This document shows, one piece after another, positions 1-11,722 of a stretch of DNA of 64,000 nucleotides (within the stretch, counting starts at the first letter, position 1; the number at the start of each line of letters is the position of its first letter). Origin of the DNA: Heliocidaris tuberculata. Lineage: Eukaryota; Echinodermata; Echinoidea; Camarodonta; Echinometridae. The notes under the pieces are model-generated. The model saw only the letters and a list, made by a program, of their open reading frames with translations. It ran no database searches and was not told the DNA's origin. The position numbers were made by a program, and so were the translations under genes. The stretch spans positions 69,733,707 through 69,797,706 of the forward strand of contig CM046832.1 in NCBI GenBank assembly GCA_025618425.1, written 5' to 3'.

Positions 1-3000
1 AATCGGTATCGTTACAATTAGCAGGGACAGGTGCTATGTATTATATGCGTATGTTCATTATGTTCATTACTATCTAATCTTAGTCTAGTAACAGCTTTTG
101 GGGATGGGTGAATTAACTAATTTGTGATGGGCGTACACTTCTGCCAATTTTAGGTGAAGCTAAAAGTGTTTAATTTTCATCACCTGTTTAACCTTGGCAT
201 TTTATTTTACCTAACAATTGTCCACAATTAACCCTTTCTATATTTTTTCCAAGTTTTGACCTTGCAGTCTTCTACCAACTGGTATAATCTGTTCTACGGT
301 TTTTGTTCATCTCATTTTGTCTGTTGTTTTAGTTTTGCTAATTCTGTATGTCTATCTGTCTGCCTCTCTTGTATTTTACCCTTTCTCAGCACATAACATG
401 GTATGTATGCTGTCTCTCTCTCTCTTCACATCTTACTTCTCTCTGTACATCAAGATCACCAACTATCAGCTTCTGTTCTTGTGTACAGTCATCCCACATA
501 ACCAATCAGGAAAACCAGATCAATTGATTAAAATCAGTGCAAATGTTTGCCGACAATGATAGCACATTCCAAATGGTTGTGAAAACAATCTAATCAAATG
601 AGAGAATACACCCTACGTCTGACCTTTACTGATGCCGTCAGAGAGCCAAGTGCAATAAATTTCGCGTCCATCTCAAACGCTTCGAGGAAGACAAAGAGAG
701 GAAAATATGATGAAATCTTTCTTCTCTCAAAGTACAAATGAACTTGCAAGGTAGTGTTCATAACTGCCACAGTCAATGAGATTGATTCATTCTATTTTCT
801 CTGAAAATAAAATTTTGTCTAGTCCTTTTAGCGCCAGTAGTCATTCTGAGATGATGCCACCCCTTCCAGCTTCTCTAACCTAGATAATATATGAGCCGTC
901 AACAATCCCATACCATTAACCATCTCGGTGTCAGGAGTGGGATATATGCACTGCATTGAGTATGTCATACATGCAGGTTGGTAGTGTAAGGGCTTGTCCC
1001 CTTGAAGTACAGCTTACCACCCTTATATAAACCACAGTTAGAATCAATTGTCTCTATGCCTTATGCTTGCTGGTGGACAAACAGGATTGAAGATTCAATT
1101 ACTGAGAGGTCTTCTTCAATGTTTAGGAAATGACTGAGGATATGTAATCCTTTTATTGAGAATCCACCTCACCTTAGAGTTTAAATTACTTTTAAAAAGT
1201 TCTTTACAGAGATTTAGCATTTCATTGTCCATGACATGGCTCAGCTGGACAGTGACCCATTATTTCTATCAAATGCTTTTCACACTTTGCCTCTGATTGG
1301 GGATTTCAAGCACAAAGGTACCTAGTGCACAATACACAGGTAATAATCATATTTAGGGTGCTTTTAATTACCACTTTGTCCTTCTCATTGCTTGCTTAAC
1401 TTTGGACATGCCCTGTCTTTGTGGGCCCTATTCGCCAGCGGTATCCTTTTATGTCCAGGTTTTATGGGCAGACAACTCTTTAACAACCTTCTAGGGTATG
1501 GGTCACTGACATACAATGGTGCATCTTTAAAAAAAAACAACAATCAGGTCCAAGCCACTATCGATTCCAAGTCTTGGTGGATCACACTTGATTCCATTCT
1601 GTTCTGTGAGTAATAGTCTAGCCAAATTGTTCCCTGGTGTCCACCCATCTTTCTGTGAGAGGACAAAAGAGCCTTTCTTGCCTTTGTCTCCGATCCTCTA
1701 GGCTTTCTCAAGTTCTTAGAAAGACGACTTTGATATTTGATGGTTTGTCTAATACATTTCGCCTTGAACAATTGAAGGTGATGATCACTTTCTTTTTATA
1801 GCGAATTGCAATTTTCCTTTTCTTCTACTCTGCTTTCAAGGGGGGGGGGGGGATATTAATCTTCATCTATCATAGTATTACCAATTATATTTTGAAATCA
1901 CAATCAGCTAAAGGAAACCACACTTACCTCTTTTGATAGATCTGTGTAATAGGTTTAGTAACAGTGGGTTTTTTCTGTGCAGCCATAAAATGTCTTTTTC
2001 TTGCACTTTTAACTTTAAATTTTGAATTTCATTCTCTCCCATTTTCTGCCAAGTTTTTGAACAAAATACTCAGATGAGGGAAATGAAAGATATGATAGCA
2101 ACCCCTCCCCCCAAAAATGGGGGAGAATTTTTTTTTTAATGTGCATTGAATCAGATTGGTTGTTTTGAAAGTGCATGCAAATAATATTAAAAGTCACTAT
2201 TGGATGGGGAAGGGGACAGTTTTTGGAGAGGAGGAGGAGAGAGAGAGAGAGAGAGAAAGAACGAGAGGGGATTCCAGGGGGAGAAAAATGCCAGTCAAGC
2301 AGGATATATAGCTAAATTGCTTTCATCACTGCATTTAGCAGTCTTCTTTTTAATCAATTTCCTCCTGCCTTTCACCCATTTTGCACCTATTTATATTAGC
2401 ATAAACCTCACATTGTGACATCCGGCTTGACATGAGACTGTTGTAGCCTCTTCCCATCATCACCAATTATGAATGCTATCTCCAACTTCATAGCTGTGCT
2501 AACTAGAATTCTCTTGAATTATTCTATGTTTTGAAGAGAAACAGATAGAGGGATATGCTGACTTTAGTGATAAAATTCTCTCTGATGTAAGTTCGGAGCG
2601 CAAGGTTTTTTAGAGGCAGTTTTATTTTACCTTTCAATCATGATGATCACCTTTTTGTAGTAGAAGCCATGATCTCCCAAGGAGAAAGCAATATCAACTT
2701 GAACCTAGTGTACTTTAGTGACCAAAGAGATGGCTAAACAGATAGACATGATTCAAGATAAGAGCTGAGATAAGATGGAAGGTTTTTTTTCCTTCCTTTT
2801 TTGTTGTTTTTGTGAAGAATAGAAAAAAAGGAACTGCATCCTTTTCTGCTCTGTTGATAGAGGGTATGAATTCAGGGGGATAGAATGCACCAAGCACATC
2901 AGTTTTATAGGTGAATACTTCAATAGCGATTGTCTTTTGAAGTGAAATATTATTCTGTTGTCTGCAAAATGTGCAATTCAGCCACATTTGTATTCCTCTT

Positions 3001-3180
3001 TTGTAACAGAAGAGGAGGGCAGAGAGGCTCCCCACGTATGTATATAGATTGTATAAGTTGAACAGTTTTCCAACGTATTATCCACCTACACACATTTAAT
3101 GCACCTGGGACTATGAGTGGGACCGGGATGTCTCTAAGTCCTCAATCTGTGTCACAACGAATGCATGCTCTCACTAATTC
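1..3180. other. Non-coding, no gene recognised
   Basis: AT-rich sequence with a poly-G run (1840-1852) and GA repeats. The only coding-like spot is a CpG-enriched patch at 598-741, open on both strands (+ frame begins MREYTLRLTF, 47 codons; minus frame begins after tcttcctcgaag). I cannot support either as a gene. Confidence 0.7.
2225..2260. repeat. (GA)n microsatellite
   Basis: GGAGAGGAGGAGGAGAGAGA followed by further GA units, interrupted at the ends. Confidence 0.9.
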
Positions 3181-3195
3181 TCCCTTTCCTTCCAG

Positions 3196-3333
3196 TCAGC
3201 TCTTGAGATGGAGTGGATCCAGCCATGCGGCGACAACGCTGTTGCTATCTCGCTTCGCTCCACTCTTGTTGATTTGTACAATTCTGTGATGCCGATCACC
3301 CGGCTGAAATACAAATGTTTTTCTGGATGTTGA
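3196..3333. other. Candidate coding exon, unidentified, strand unresolved
   Basis: A CpG-enriched block in AT-rich surroundings. On +, a strong acceptor (ctccctttccttccag) is followed by 45 open codons beginning SALEMEWIQPCG and ending KCFSGC, then TGA at 3331-3333; AATAAA occurs near 3627, so this would read as a terminal exon. On the minus strand the same DNA is also open in two frames (for example RVIGITELYKS after an acceptor-like tatttcag). Composition and CpG suggest selection on one of these frames. I do not recognise the protein on either strand, and being open on both strands weakens the case. Confidence 0.33.
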
Positions 3334-3694
3334 AGTTTTGTTTTCCTGCAGCAGGCTGGGGGGATTTGGGAGGTATTGCATGTACAAATTACCTGCCATC
3401 TCCAATGAACATTATACAATTCAGTGCAGTGAATCAAAAGCAGTGAGAGTCCTAGAGAATGTTTCCTTTGAAACTTCCAAGAGCAGGGAGACATTGAGGA
3501 AGGTACAGGGTATAATGGAGTTTGGAGATTATCAGAATGTTTGACGTTTAAAGGCCTATCGCACACTAAAATGAACTTATCATGACCAGACCTGGAAAAG
3601 TGAAAATTTGAAATACATTATAGAGATGAAATAAAATAGATAAATGTAGGTAAATTGTTTTGTAACATTGTGTACTGTATTAGCCTATATTAAA

Positions 3695-3868
3695 TAGTTA
3701 ACCTTGCATAACTCAAAGTTGCATAAGTCAAACTTTACCTAAGTCCAATCAATTTTTTTGACCAAACTATGCAAAAATGTGCTATTTATATTTCCTAAGT
3801 CAAATTTTGCATAAGTCGGACAATTTTTTTGGGTCCCAGCCGATTTGACTTCTGCAAAGTTAACTGTA
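3695..3868. mobile_element. Foldback MITE, Tc1/mariner-pogo-like
   Basis: Terminal inverted repeats of about 22 bp: the left end AGTTAACCTTGCATAACTC pairs with the reverse complement of the right end (AGTTAACTTTGCAGAAGTC). TA dinucleotides sit at the outer edges (3695-3696 and 3867-3868). The interior repeats variants of CATAAGTCAAA and has a TTTTTTTGGGTCCCAG block. Size (about 175 bp), TA ends and lack of coding capacity fit a non-autonomous pogo/mariner-type element; the superfamily call is by resemblance only. Confidence 0.5.
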
Positions 3869-4950
3869 TCTGGAATAAAACAAAGCCGTGGATTTTTGGT
3901 TTGCACCCAATTAGAGTTAACTATTTTTAATATAGGCCTATCTCTTTATTATTCATCGGTTTATTAATTCAACTTTTGAGTTGTTTTGATTTTAACAGGA
4001 ATAAAGCTGTTTGAAAATGTCTATAAAAAAATTTATATTCTTTTAAATACTCGTTTATTATTTATGAATTAATTTGATGACAATGTATTCCAGAAGAATC
4101 TTCTTTGAACTTGAAATCTGTAAGTGTTCCTTTAATTGATCTTGAACTTGAGCAGCTGTAGAACATCATTCTATAACTTCTCCCCCTCAAGCTGTGTTCA
4201 CACGAGCACCACATTTCAGACCACCATGCTTTTGTGCGGCACTACACCTCACCTGCCCTTCTTGCGCAAATAGCAGGAGGGTGTGCGTACCACAAATGGG
4301 GTCTATGACTGCGGGGATTTTTACCGCACAAAGGCATGGCCAAATTTTGTGTGTTTGTTCGGGAACATGAACCCATAGGTTGCTGAATGAATATAGCTTA
4401 TACAAATAATTGCTCGGGCAGGTGAAATGGTTATTCCACGAGCACAGAAATTATAGATTGAAATGGACACAATGGAAATGTAGAAATGGAGGGTGTGCAT
4501 TTGCTAACCGTAAAGTTATAATGCATTGTGCAGTTACCACAGTTCCTAAGGCTACTCAGTAACTATACATTATTGAATTCTTGACCTATATATCACACAA
4601 ACGGTAATGCAAATAACGTTTTTAGACAGCATCTGTGTCGATAACCTGGATAATGCAGATTTCATAGAATCCTGTGAAGGATGCAGTCCAGTCATCCATT
4701 CTTCGAGTTATACTTTGAAGTCTATGAAAGCTGCTCAAGGTGGCAGTGATACTTTCCAAGGTATCAAGATACATGTATGAACATGCTCCAGTGTAATGTT
4801 GGCTTCAGAATGTTTCCACAGGTATATATATACCATTTAACAGTCATGCTCCGCGGGCAATGTTGTTTTGGTTGGGTCGATCCCACTGTCGCAGGGAGAT
4901 GGGCACCATTTCTGAGGAGGTGTTGGATACAGAAGCACGCAGCAAGCAGC

Positions 4951-5059
4951 AGAGAGAGAGAGAGAGCTGTTGTAAATGTAACATCAAAATGGGAAGAAAA
5001 AACATCCAAATGGTTAGAAAAACATTTGAATTGAGAGACATATACATGTACTGGAATAT

Positions 5060-5095
<36 letters not shown>

Positions 5096-5108
5096 GAAGA
5101 GAGAGAAT
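4951..5108. repeat. Two (GA)n microsatellites (4951-4966 and 5060-5108)
   Basis: GA dinucleotide runs separated by about 95 bp of unique sequence; the second grades into GAAA/GAAGA units. Overlapping open frames on both strands here are artefacts of the repeat. Confidence 0.9.
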
Positions 5109-6168
5109 AGGAGGGGGAGGTATTAAAAATGAAATTATGTCTACATCCATATCTGATATTTGTCTCTGTAAAATGATGAATGTAAATAAGTAGGTTTGTA
5201 GAATATTTAATCAAGTACACATTCTTTTAAAAAATCTTTTTTTTTTGTGAGAAAGAAAGAAAATGTCTGATAAACATGGTAAGCTTGTGTCTTTGTCAAA
5301 ATACAAATGAAGAGAGAGAAAAAAAAAATAACTTGATTGGAATGCAGTTGAAATGAAGGGATGTCCTCTGTAGACTGACCAGAATCCAGATGGGAACCAA
5401 CAGAAATCTGATGATTGATTGAAAATATAAATTATTGAAATTAAATGTAAGATCTTGATTTTTGTATCTGGTCAATCCATGTGAGAAAGTTAAGGATGTT
5501 GAATGAACTTTGAATATGTCTAGATATTAGGAAGATGAAACAGTCATAAGATAGGCTATACAAAACATGGAACAGCCAAAAGGGTTAGCCAGTTTACAGA
5601 GAAGAGTCTTCTGAAGAGAATAAATTTTAAGGGAAAGAGAGAGAGAGAGGATGAGAAGAGAAAAAAGAACAAGAAAATGAGAAGAGCAGAGAGGAAAAAA
5701 ATCAAATGTACATATTGAGGTTGAAGATCACATTTCTCGATTTGTTCCCATTCTTTACCGTGAGGTTACTTCGGGTAGGGGCTTTCAAATGTAAATAGTT
5801 AGAAGGGATAGTAAACATGCTCTCACTACATGTTGTGTTGATTCAGGAATTGCAGAAGTTTTGTCGGCTTTCAACAGCTTTCTTTTTTGTAACATGATGA
5901 TTTTTTATATTGGGCTTGAAAAAATAAAGGATTAGCAAACTCTATTGCCAACACGATGGAAGACAAGAATTTGTTTGGAAGAAATATAAGAAGAATTCCC
6001 CTTGTAAAGTTTTTGTATGCTTTATCAAATTATTAGTAGGCCCAGTATGAGGGTAGGGGAAATTTAGATATTTATGGTAGGTCTGTCTTCTTTAATTAAT
6101 GTTTGGTTCTTTCTGCTTTCTAGTTTCTTCCATCCTTGGTGATGGTATTTCTGTTTATCTGCATTTAA

Positions 6169-6242
6169 CTCTCTCTCTCTCTCTCTCTGTTATGTCTGAG
6201 TGTCTGTGTCTCTCTCTCTGTCTATCTCTCTCTCTCTCTCTA
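6169..6242. repeat. Interrupted (CT)n microsatellite
   Basis: CT runs broken by TGTTATGTCTGAGTGTCTGTG; gives a Leu/Ser-rich false open frame. Confidence 0.9.
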
Positions 6243-6716
6243 TCATTCATAAAGAAGTGCATATATGAAGACCAACATCATATGCATTATCCTTCTCGAT
6301 GTGATTGCCAGGCTGTACGTAAACATTTCCGCAGTAATAATTTGCCATCTAATTAATTGTTTCCTGCTCTTAGGTTATCTTTTGATTAAAAAAAAAGAAA
6401 AACATTATTTCTGTCTTGTGGAGAAGGAAAGTGCTAGCGATTTGTTTTCATTCTTAACGTCATTCTTCATAAAAAAAACACACCAGAATATGGAAAGTTT
6501 TGGCAGTCAATATGAGGTGGTTTTGGAACTTTCATTATTATATTGATTAGATAGAACCATAAGATGCATGTAATTATAAGGTCAGACAGATGTGATGTTT
6601 GTGGGACATTTGATGGAAACCTCCAAGCCCATGGTGCTAAACTCCGTTGTTTTATTGAACCATCTTTTGAAGGACCAAAGTGTCTTTATTCAGGTATAGA
6701 AATGAAAATATGATTC

Positions 6717-6846
6717 AATATTAATGAATTTGAAAGAAAAATGCAGAGAGAGACAGAAAAGAAGATATATATAAAACTAAAATATTATTGAATTTGAAAG
6801 AGAATTGCAGAGAGAGAGACAGAAAAGAAGAAATATATATAACTAA
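6717..6846. repeat. Tandem duplication, two 64-66 bp units
   Basis: Units 6717-6780 and 6781-6846 both run AATATTA.TGAATTTGAAAG...GCAGAGAGAGA...ACAGAAAAGAAG...TATATA..ACTAA, with a few substitutions and small GA/TA length differences. A recent local duplication. Confidence 0.85.
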
Positions 6847-8448
6847 CAAGACATTGAAGTATAAGAGAGAGTTTCACCTCTGTAAAGAGTGACATACATA
6901 CAAAGAGAAGTCACGCAGTAGCAGCACTGGCATTCTTCTCTGCTATTTCTACTTCCATATTGATCACTATTGATTGGATATTGATCTGGGGGTGGAATGC
7001 ACAATAAACTGAACCACTCTGTCCTCTCTCTGATCCATCCAGGCATGATATTGGTATCAATTTTAATTAATGAGAGCTGATGGAAAACGATCAATTATTG
7101 AGATTGTGAACTACTTGTCTCCATGCTCCAAGACATTTCAAAAGAAAAGAACAATGAGGGAGGGGATGTTTTAGGAGATCAAGATACTTAACAGGACTTG
7201 TACTTTTCTTCAAATGATGGACCCTTTTCTCCTGCATACATATTCAATAATTAGAGGACAGATGGGATGCACTCTTATACAAAGCTTTGGTATATAAGAA
7301 TTACCTAATGAAGCGTATTTTGACTGCTTCCTAGGATGTAGTGGTAGGAAATAATGGAACAGGAAATAGAATTGGATATATAGTTATCCTAAGTGCCTGT
7401 TAAGCACAGCTCATTTCACAACATCAATAATTCAATACTACCTAGTTGTAGATATTACATTAAAGACTGCTTATTGCCTGAGCCGACACATGTAATTGAA
7501 TTTGGCAAACTCAACAACTCTTTTCACCAAGTGCATATGACGAGGGCTCATAAAGTTTAGATGTTCCTGACAAAGATTTTATGATTCAAAAAGTCTTTAT
7601 TATCAAGAACTGATCATAGTAGAGATTACTGCTTCGCATTGACAATGAAAAGTAATTGCTTTGTCAATATATACATTTAATGGTGTTGTTACAAAAGGAT
7701 TTATAGTTTTTGTAAAGATCAAACATATTCCACTCCATTTCTGTGTCTGTCTTTTATTCTTCTTTTCCTCTTATCTTTATGATTTCATTCTCTCCTGTGT
7801 TATGTATTTAAAATGTACTTCTCAGTATTTGTGGTGATTTTATTTACTGAGAAAGTTGTATTTTTAATCATAATCAAGCAAAATTAGGTCATTACTTCAG
7901 GTGATGTTCATTTAATTGGTTATAATTAATCTCGCTCTGTATTTTTTTATAATTAGTACTAAGAAGGGCAGCTTTTGTCAATATTATGCATCTACGAGTA
8001 GGGTGCATCATAGTATAGATCAGTTCTTCACATACAGCTGTAGGTCTCTATGTTTTCAATACTTTGCTTGAGATGTCAATATTTTCACCCGCTCATATTT
8101 GATTATCATCCATTGATTTTCATGGTAGACATGTAGCTATGATACTCACATCAAATGGAAAGGTGGGGTGGGAGAAATAGAAAAGAAGAATTGTTATCGT
8201 TTGCAGACTTGATAAGTTATTACTTTGTTTGCCATGGTCATTAGAATTTTCTTTCTGTAATATTAGCCTGTGGTTTATATGAAGACAAAAAAAAAATATA
8301 TATGGAGACAATATAGCTTAAATGAACCAGATTTTACTGCTTTTCATTTTAAAGTCAGTAAATCTAATTTGCCAGATCTATGACTTCCTAATGTAAGCTG
8401 TGAACATGATTTTTGAAAACCTCTACTCAAAGGCATGACTGTTTATGC

Positions 8449-8598
8449 CAGTGCCAGATCCAAGATTTTGTCATCAGCATTTTAGGGTGTCTTTTTACTC
8501 CAAAATTTTCTGACAAACAAAAAAAAAACAAACAAGAAAGGTCATCACCGTTTTGAGATGTCTTTTTTTTCTGCCCCCCCCCCTGGTTTACGCTGATG
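8449..8598. mobile_element. Degraded MITE relic (CAGTG..GATCCA / CCCCCTGG..ACGC ends)
   Basis: The left end CAGTGCCAGATCCAAGATTTT-like and the right end CCCCCTGGTTTACGCTGATG-like resemble a short-element family common in marine invertebrate genomes whose ends read CAGTGGCGGATCCAGG and CCTGGCTACGCCACTG. Internally there are two copies of a TCATCA..TTTTGAG/AGGGTGTCTTTTT motif, A-rich spacers and a 10-base C run. It is diverged and has no coding capacity. Confidence 0.33.
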
Positions 8599-10715
8599 TA
8601 TTATCATTCCATATTGTCCAGATTCTTCCTTAATCCTTCATTAGGGGATGAGCTGAAAATAGATATCCCTTCAGTGTATGAGCCCCTCTTAATCTCCAAT
8701 AACCTAATGATTCTAATTAGACCTACATGTAGTGGTAGTAGTTTGTAATTAAGGTGAAAGGTTTGTAGAGTATGTTGGGGAGGGGGAGGAGAGAGAGAGC
8801 TGATCGTGAAAGGGTACTTTCATGTATAAGCATTCAATAGGACTATGGTTACCGCTAAGTATTTTTTCTTTGGCATAATTGCAATAATTTTATTTCATTA
8901 TAAGCTGCTGTATATGAAATAGTATTTTCAGATAACCAAAGATTACATGGAGATAATTGCAAAGCATGAAATGAAAAGTAAAGCTTGAAAAATAGATATC
9001 TCATCATATACACAATGCAACATCATTCCAAGAAATATGCAAAGTAGCATTCTGTTCCATATAATAATGCATAAGCAAAAAGATATTAAATTTGTCTGAA
9101 ACTCTTGACATTTAGAGGCTGTAAAAAGCATGTACCAGCTGCCAGTTCAATGTCAAATAATAACCCCTATTTTGATTTCTTAACAATTGCAATGTTTACA
9201 AACTTACAATGATTAGTTGCACACTTAGGAGGGATGAGCATCGAGAATTAAAGATAATCCTTTGATAAATGTGGTGCCAATTTGCAGCTTTGTATCCCGT
9301 TTTTTTTCTTGATTGTAATGACAATAAAACAGGAAAAGGGGACTTTCACAGTTGAATGTCCCTCATTGTCAGTGTTTGAATTCAAAAGCTGGTTAGGCCT
9401 TTCACAATGAAATATAGAGACTCCATGTCTGGTCATAGGATTAAAACTGATCTTGAAATGAATAGAGTGCTTTGGAAAAAGAGGATCATGTAACCAATTG
9501 AAACTTGAGATCAAGTTCAATTAATGAATTATGGGAATTGAAATCAGACAATCTGCACCAAAATACCCAACATTATCAGAGATGATGAGTGAGGGGTTTG
9601 AGGACAAGGAAGCAAATAGAGGATTAATTGGAGGGTTATATGAGATTCAATCGCCTTAGTTCAATCTCAAGTCCTGCTGTGAGAGTTTCTCTACTGCTTA
9701 ATTGGCTGAACATGAACTCTTTTCATTTGAAACATGGAAGTACTCCTACCACAGGGGGATAAACTGATCACACTTGTAAGAAAAATGTAAAAACAACATT
9801 AAATGAAAAAAAGTATGCAATCAGGAATCACTGTCTTTAAACTTAAACAGCAAAAGGCCGCTTACCTAGTTTTGTCTTCAAAAGATTAGAAAGGTTCCAG
9901 TTTTAGTGAGTTATTGAAGTCTCTTGAATGTGAACATAATCTCTAAATAAACATCCTCCTGACCTAAGAAATTATAGGAAATACATGTATTATACTTTTC
10001 CAGATTTTAAAAGTTTTTCTTTCAATCTGTAGTTGTTTGTTGAAAAGTAGTAATGATTCCTCTGCGTAATTGATTCAACTTTCACCTAATGCAGAGAACT
10101 CAACCAATTTTTTTTTACAAAAAATGCTATCTTGTTCCAACTCCAGTTTCCGGTGTCACTTCTAAGTGTGCTCCATTACATCTATTTTCCCTCTCTCCCT
10201 CTCTCCCTCTCTCCCCTCTGACGAGTTTTCTTATTTACCAAACAGATAATGAGGGTCATCATCCTTTTTCCACCACAAATGATAATGCCTGCTTTTCATG
10301 CCCCTAATCCTGTATACCCTTACCCGAAGATGAAGAAGATCTCCAGCTTCAAGATAGAATCTTCTAGGTGTGACCCTTTACCCCATTTATCACTTTGATG
10401 TCTTCCGACTTCTAGAGTACCCTTCATTAAATCTGGAGAAAGGAAAGAATGTCTCATCCTTAGTATGAGCAGTGTGGGTTCTTGACTGAAAACCTGTACT
10501 GCTTGAAAATTCAATTTTGATTGGTAAGGGAATGAAACCTTTTATAGCTGTTTATTAGGATTAGGAAATGACATGGAAATGCCTATTGCTTGTATCTCAT
10601 TAGACCAGGTTGGTCTCTCTATTTCCTTCATTTCTCTTTCTATCTTAGCAAAAAGTTCACACTAGGCCTCTGCTTGAAAATAATTCTTCAGAAAAGAAGT
10701 GAGTTGAGTCATAGC

Positions 10716-10800
10716 CGATGTGCTATTGAGAACCAGAGGAACATTAACTCTGTGAATGGATATGATTTAACACCCTTCTGCATCCCATCAGAAGATAATT
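10716..10800. repeat. Novel short palindromic element, copy 1
   Basis: The left arm contains GAGAACCAGAGGAACATTAACTC-like sequence (from 10728); the right arm reads TTTAACACCCTTCTG then CATCAGA (10766-10792). The arms are imperfect inverted repeats around a centre of about 17 bp (TGTGAATGGATATGA). It shares arms and centre with the copies near 52.5 and 59.5 kb. Confidence 0.6.
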
Positions 10801-11652
10801 ATAAAGTTTGCTGCAATAGTCCTGTCAAATTAAAGACATTTAAGTTTATTTGATTTTTGTCTGTGTGGTTGATATCCTTTCATTTTAGACTATGATATTA
10901 TTGGATTGTATAGCCTGTTACTTTGTCTTCTTTTCAGCAATTAAAGAACAAGACAAAATAGTTAAAGAAAGTGATTTATATGCTGAAAGGTCAATAACAG
11001 AATTCAATTAACCAGTTTACTTTCATAAATCATTTACTTCTCACTTTTGTTGAAAGTCCTGTAATTGCTTCACCCTGAACTTTGTGGGAAACTGTATATC
11101 TCCAGGAAATTAGACATAACACGCTTTGGCCTGAAAACGTTAAGTTCCAGGGTTGTCTCTTGTATTTCAATCCTCACCAAACTAACGAAATATCAACCAA
11201 CATGAAAAAAATTGCTTAAGCCACGCTCATTTCCCTTGGATTTACAAATGTCACTCTCAATTGAAGGGAAAAACAAAAGGCTAGAATTGAAATGCAATGT
11301 ATTGTACAGGAAGAGAGGGATCTGAGAAGCGTCCGACCATTGGACTAAAGTGGCGCTCAGGCCTTTTTATAACTGGATTCATTAAAATGCTTGCACATTA
11401 TAGGCTTGATTTGTTTATGTTTTGATTTGAAGTGAAGGAGATTAGACTAATGAAAATGATGAATAGTAGTTGTATTATAACAATTAGGATTTATCAGAAT
11501 TCAATCATCTAGTTAAATCATTTAGAACTGCATGTTAATCATTCAGTTTTAAGTACTGATTTGTATATCTATTAATGGTTTAGAAATTAAGTAGTCAGTG
11601 TAATATTTGACTTATAATTGAAGAGATAAATATTCTAAATATGTGTTATGGT

Positions 11653-11722
11653 GGTCAAGTGTCAATATAGGATGACTTAAAATCATTGGTCAAGTGTCCA
11701 TATAGGATGACTTAAAATCATT
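11653..11722. repeat. Tandem duplication, two 35-bp units, one mismatch
   Basis: GGTCAAGTGTCAATATAGG...AAAATCATT at 11653-11687 is repeated at 11688-11722 with a single A to C change. The near identity means a very recent event or ongoing correction. Confidence 0.9.

Larger units (their letters stand above)
3870..10715. other. Non-coding, no gene recognised
   Basis: Unique AT-rich sequence with GA/CT microsatellites, one tandem duplication and a degraded MITE. The 4190-4340 stretch is more GC- and CpG-rich than its surroundings but shows no splice-bounded frame; it may be another transposon relic. Confidence 0.7.

Noticed and set aside
4764..5220. Several overlapping frames on both strands
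   Set aside because: All run through GA repeats, and no splice context or homologue was seen.
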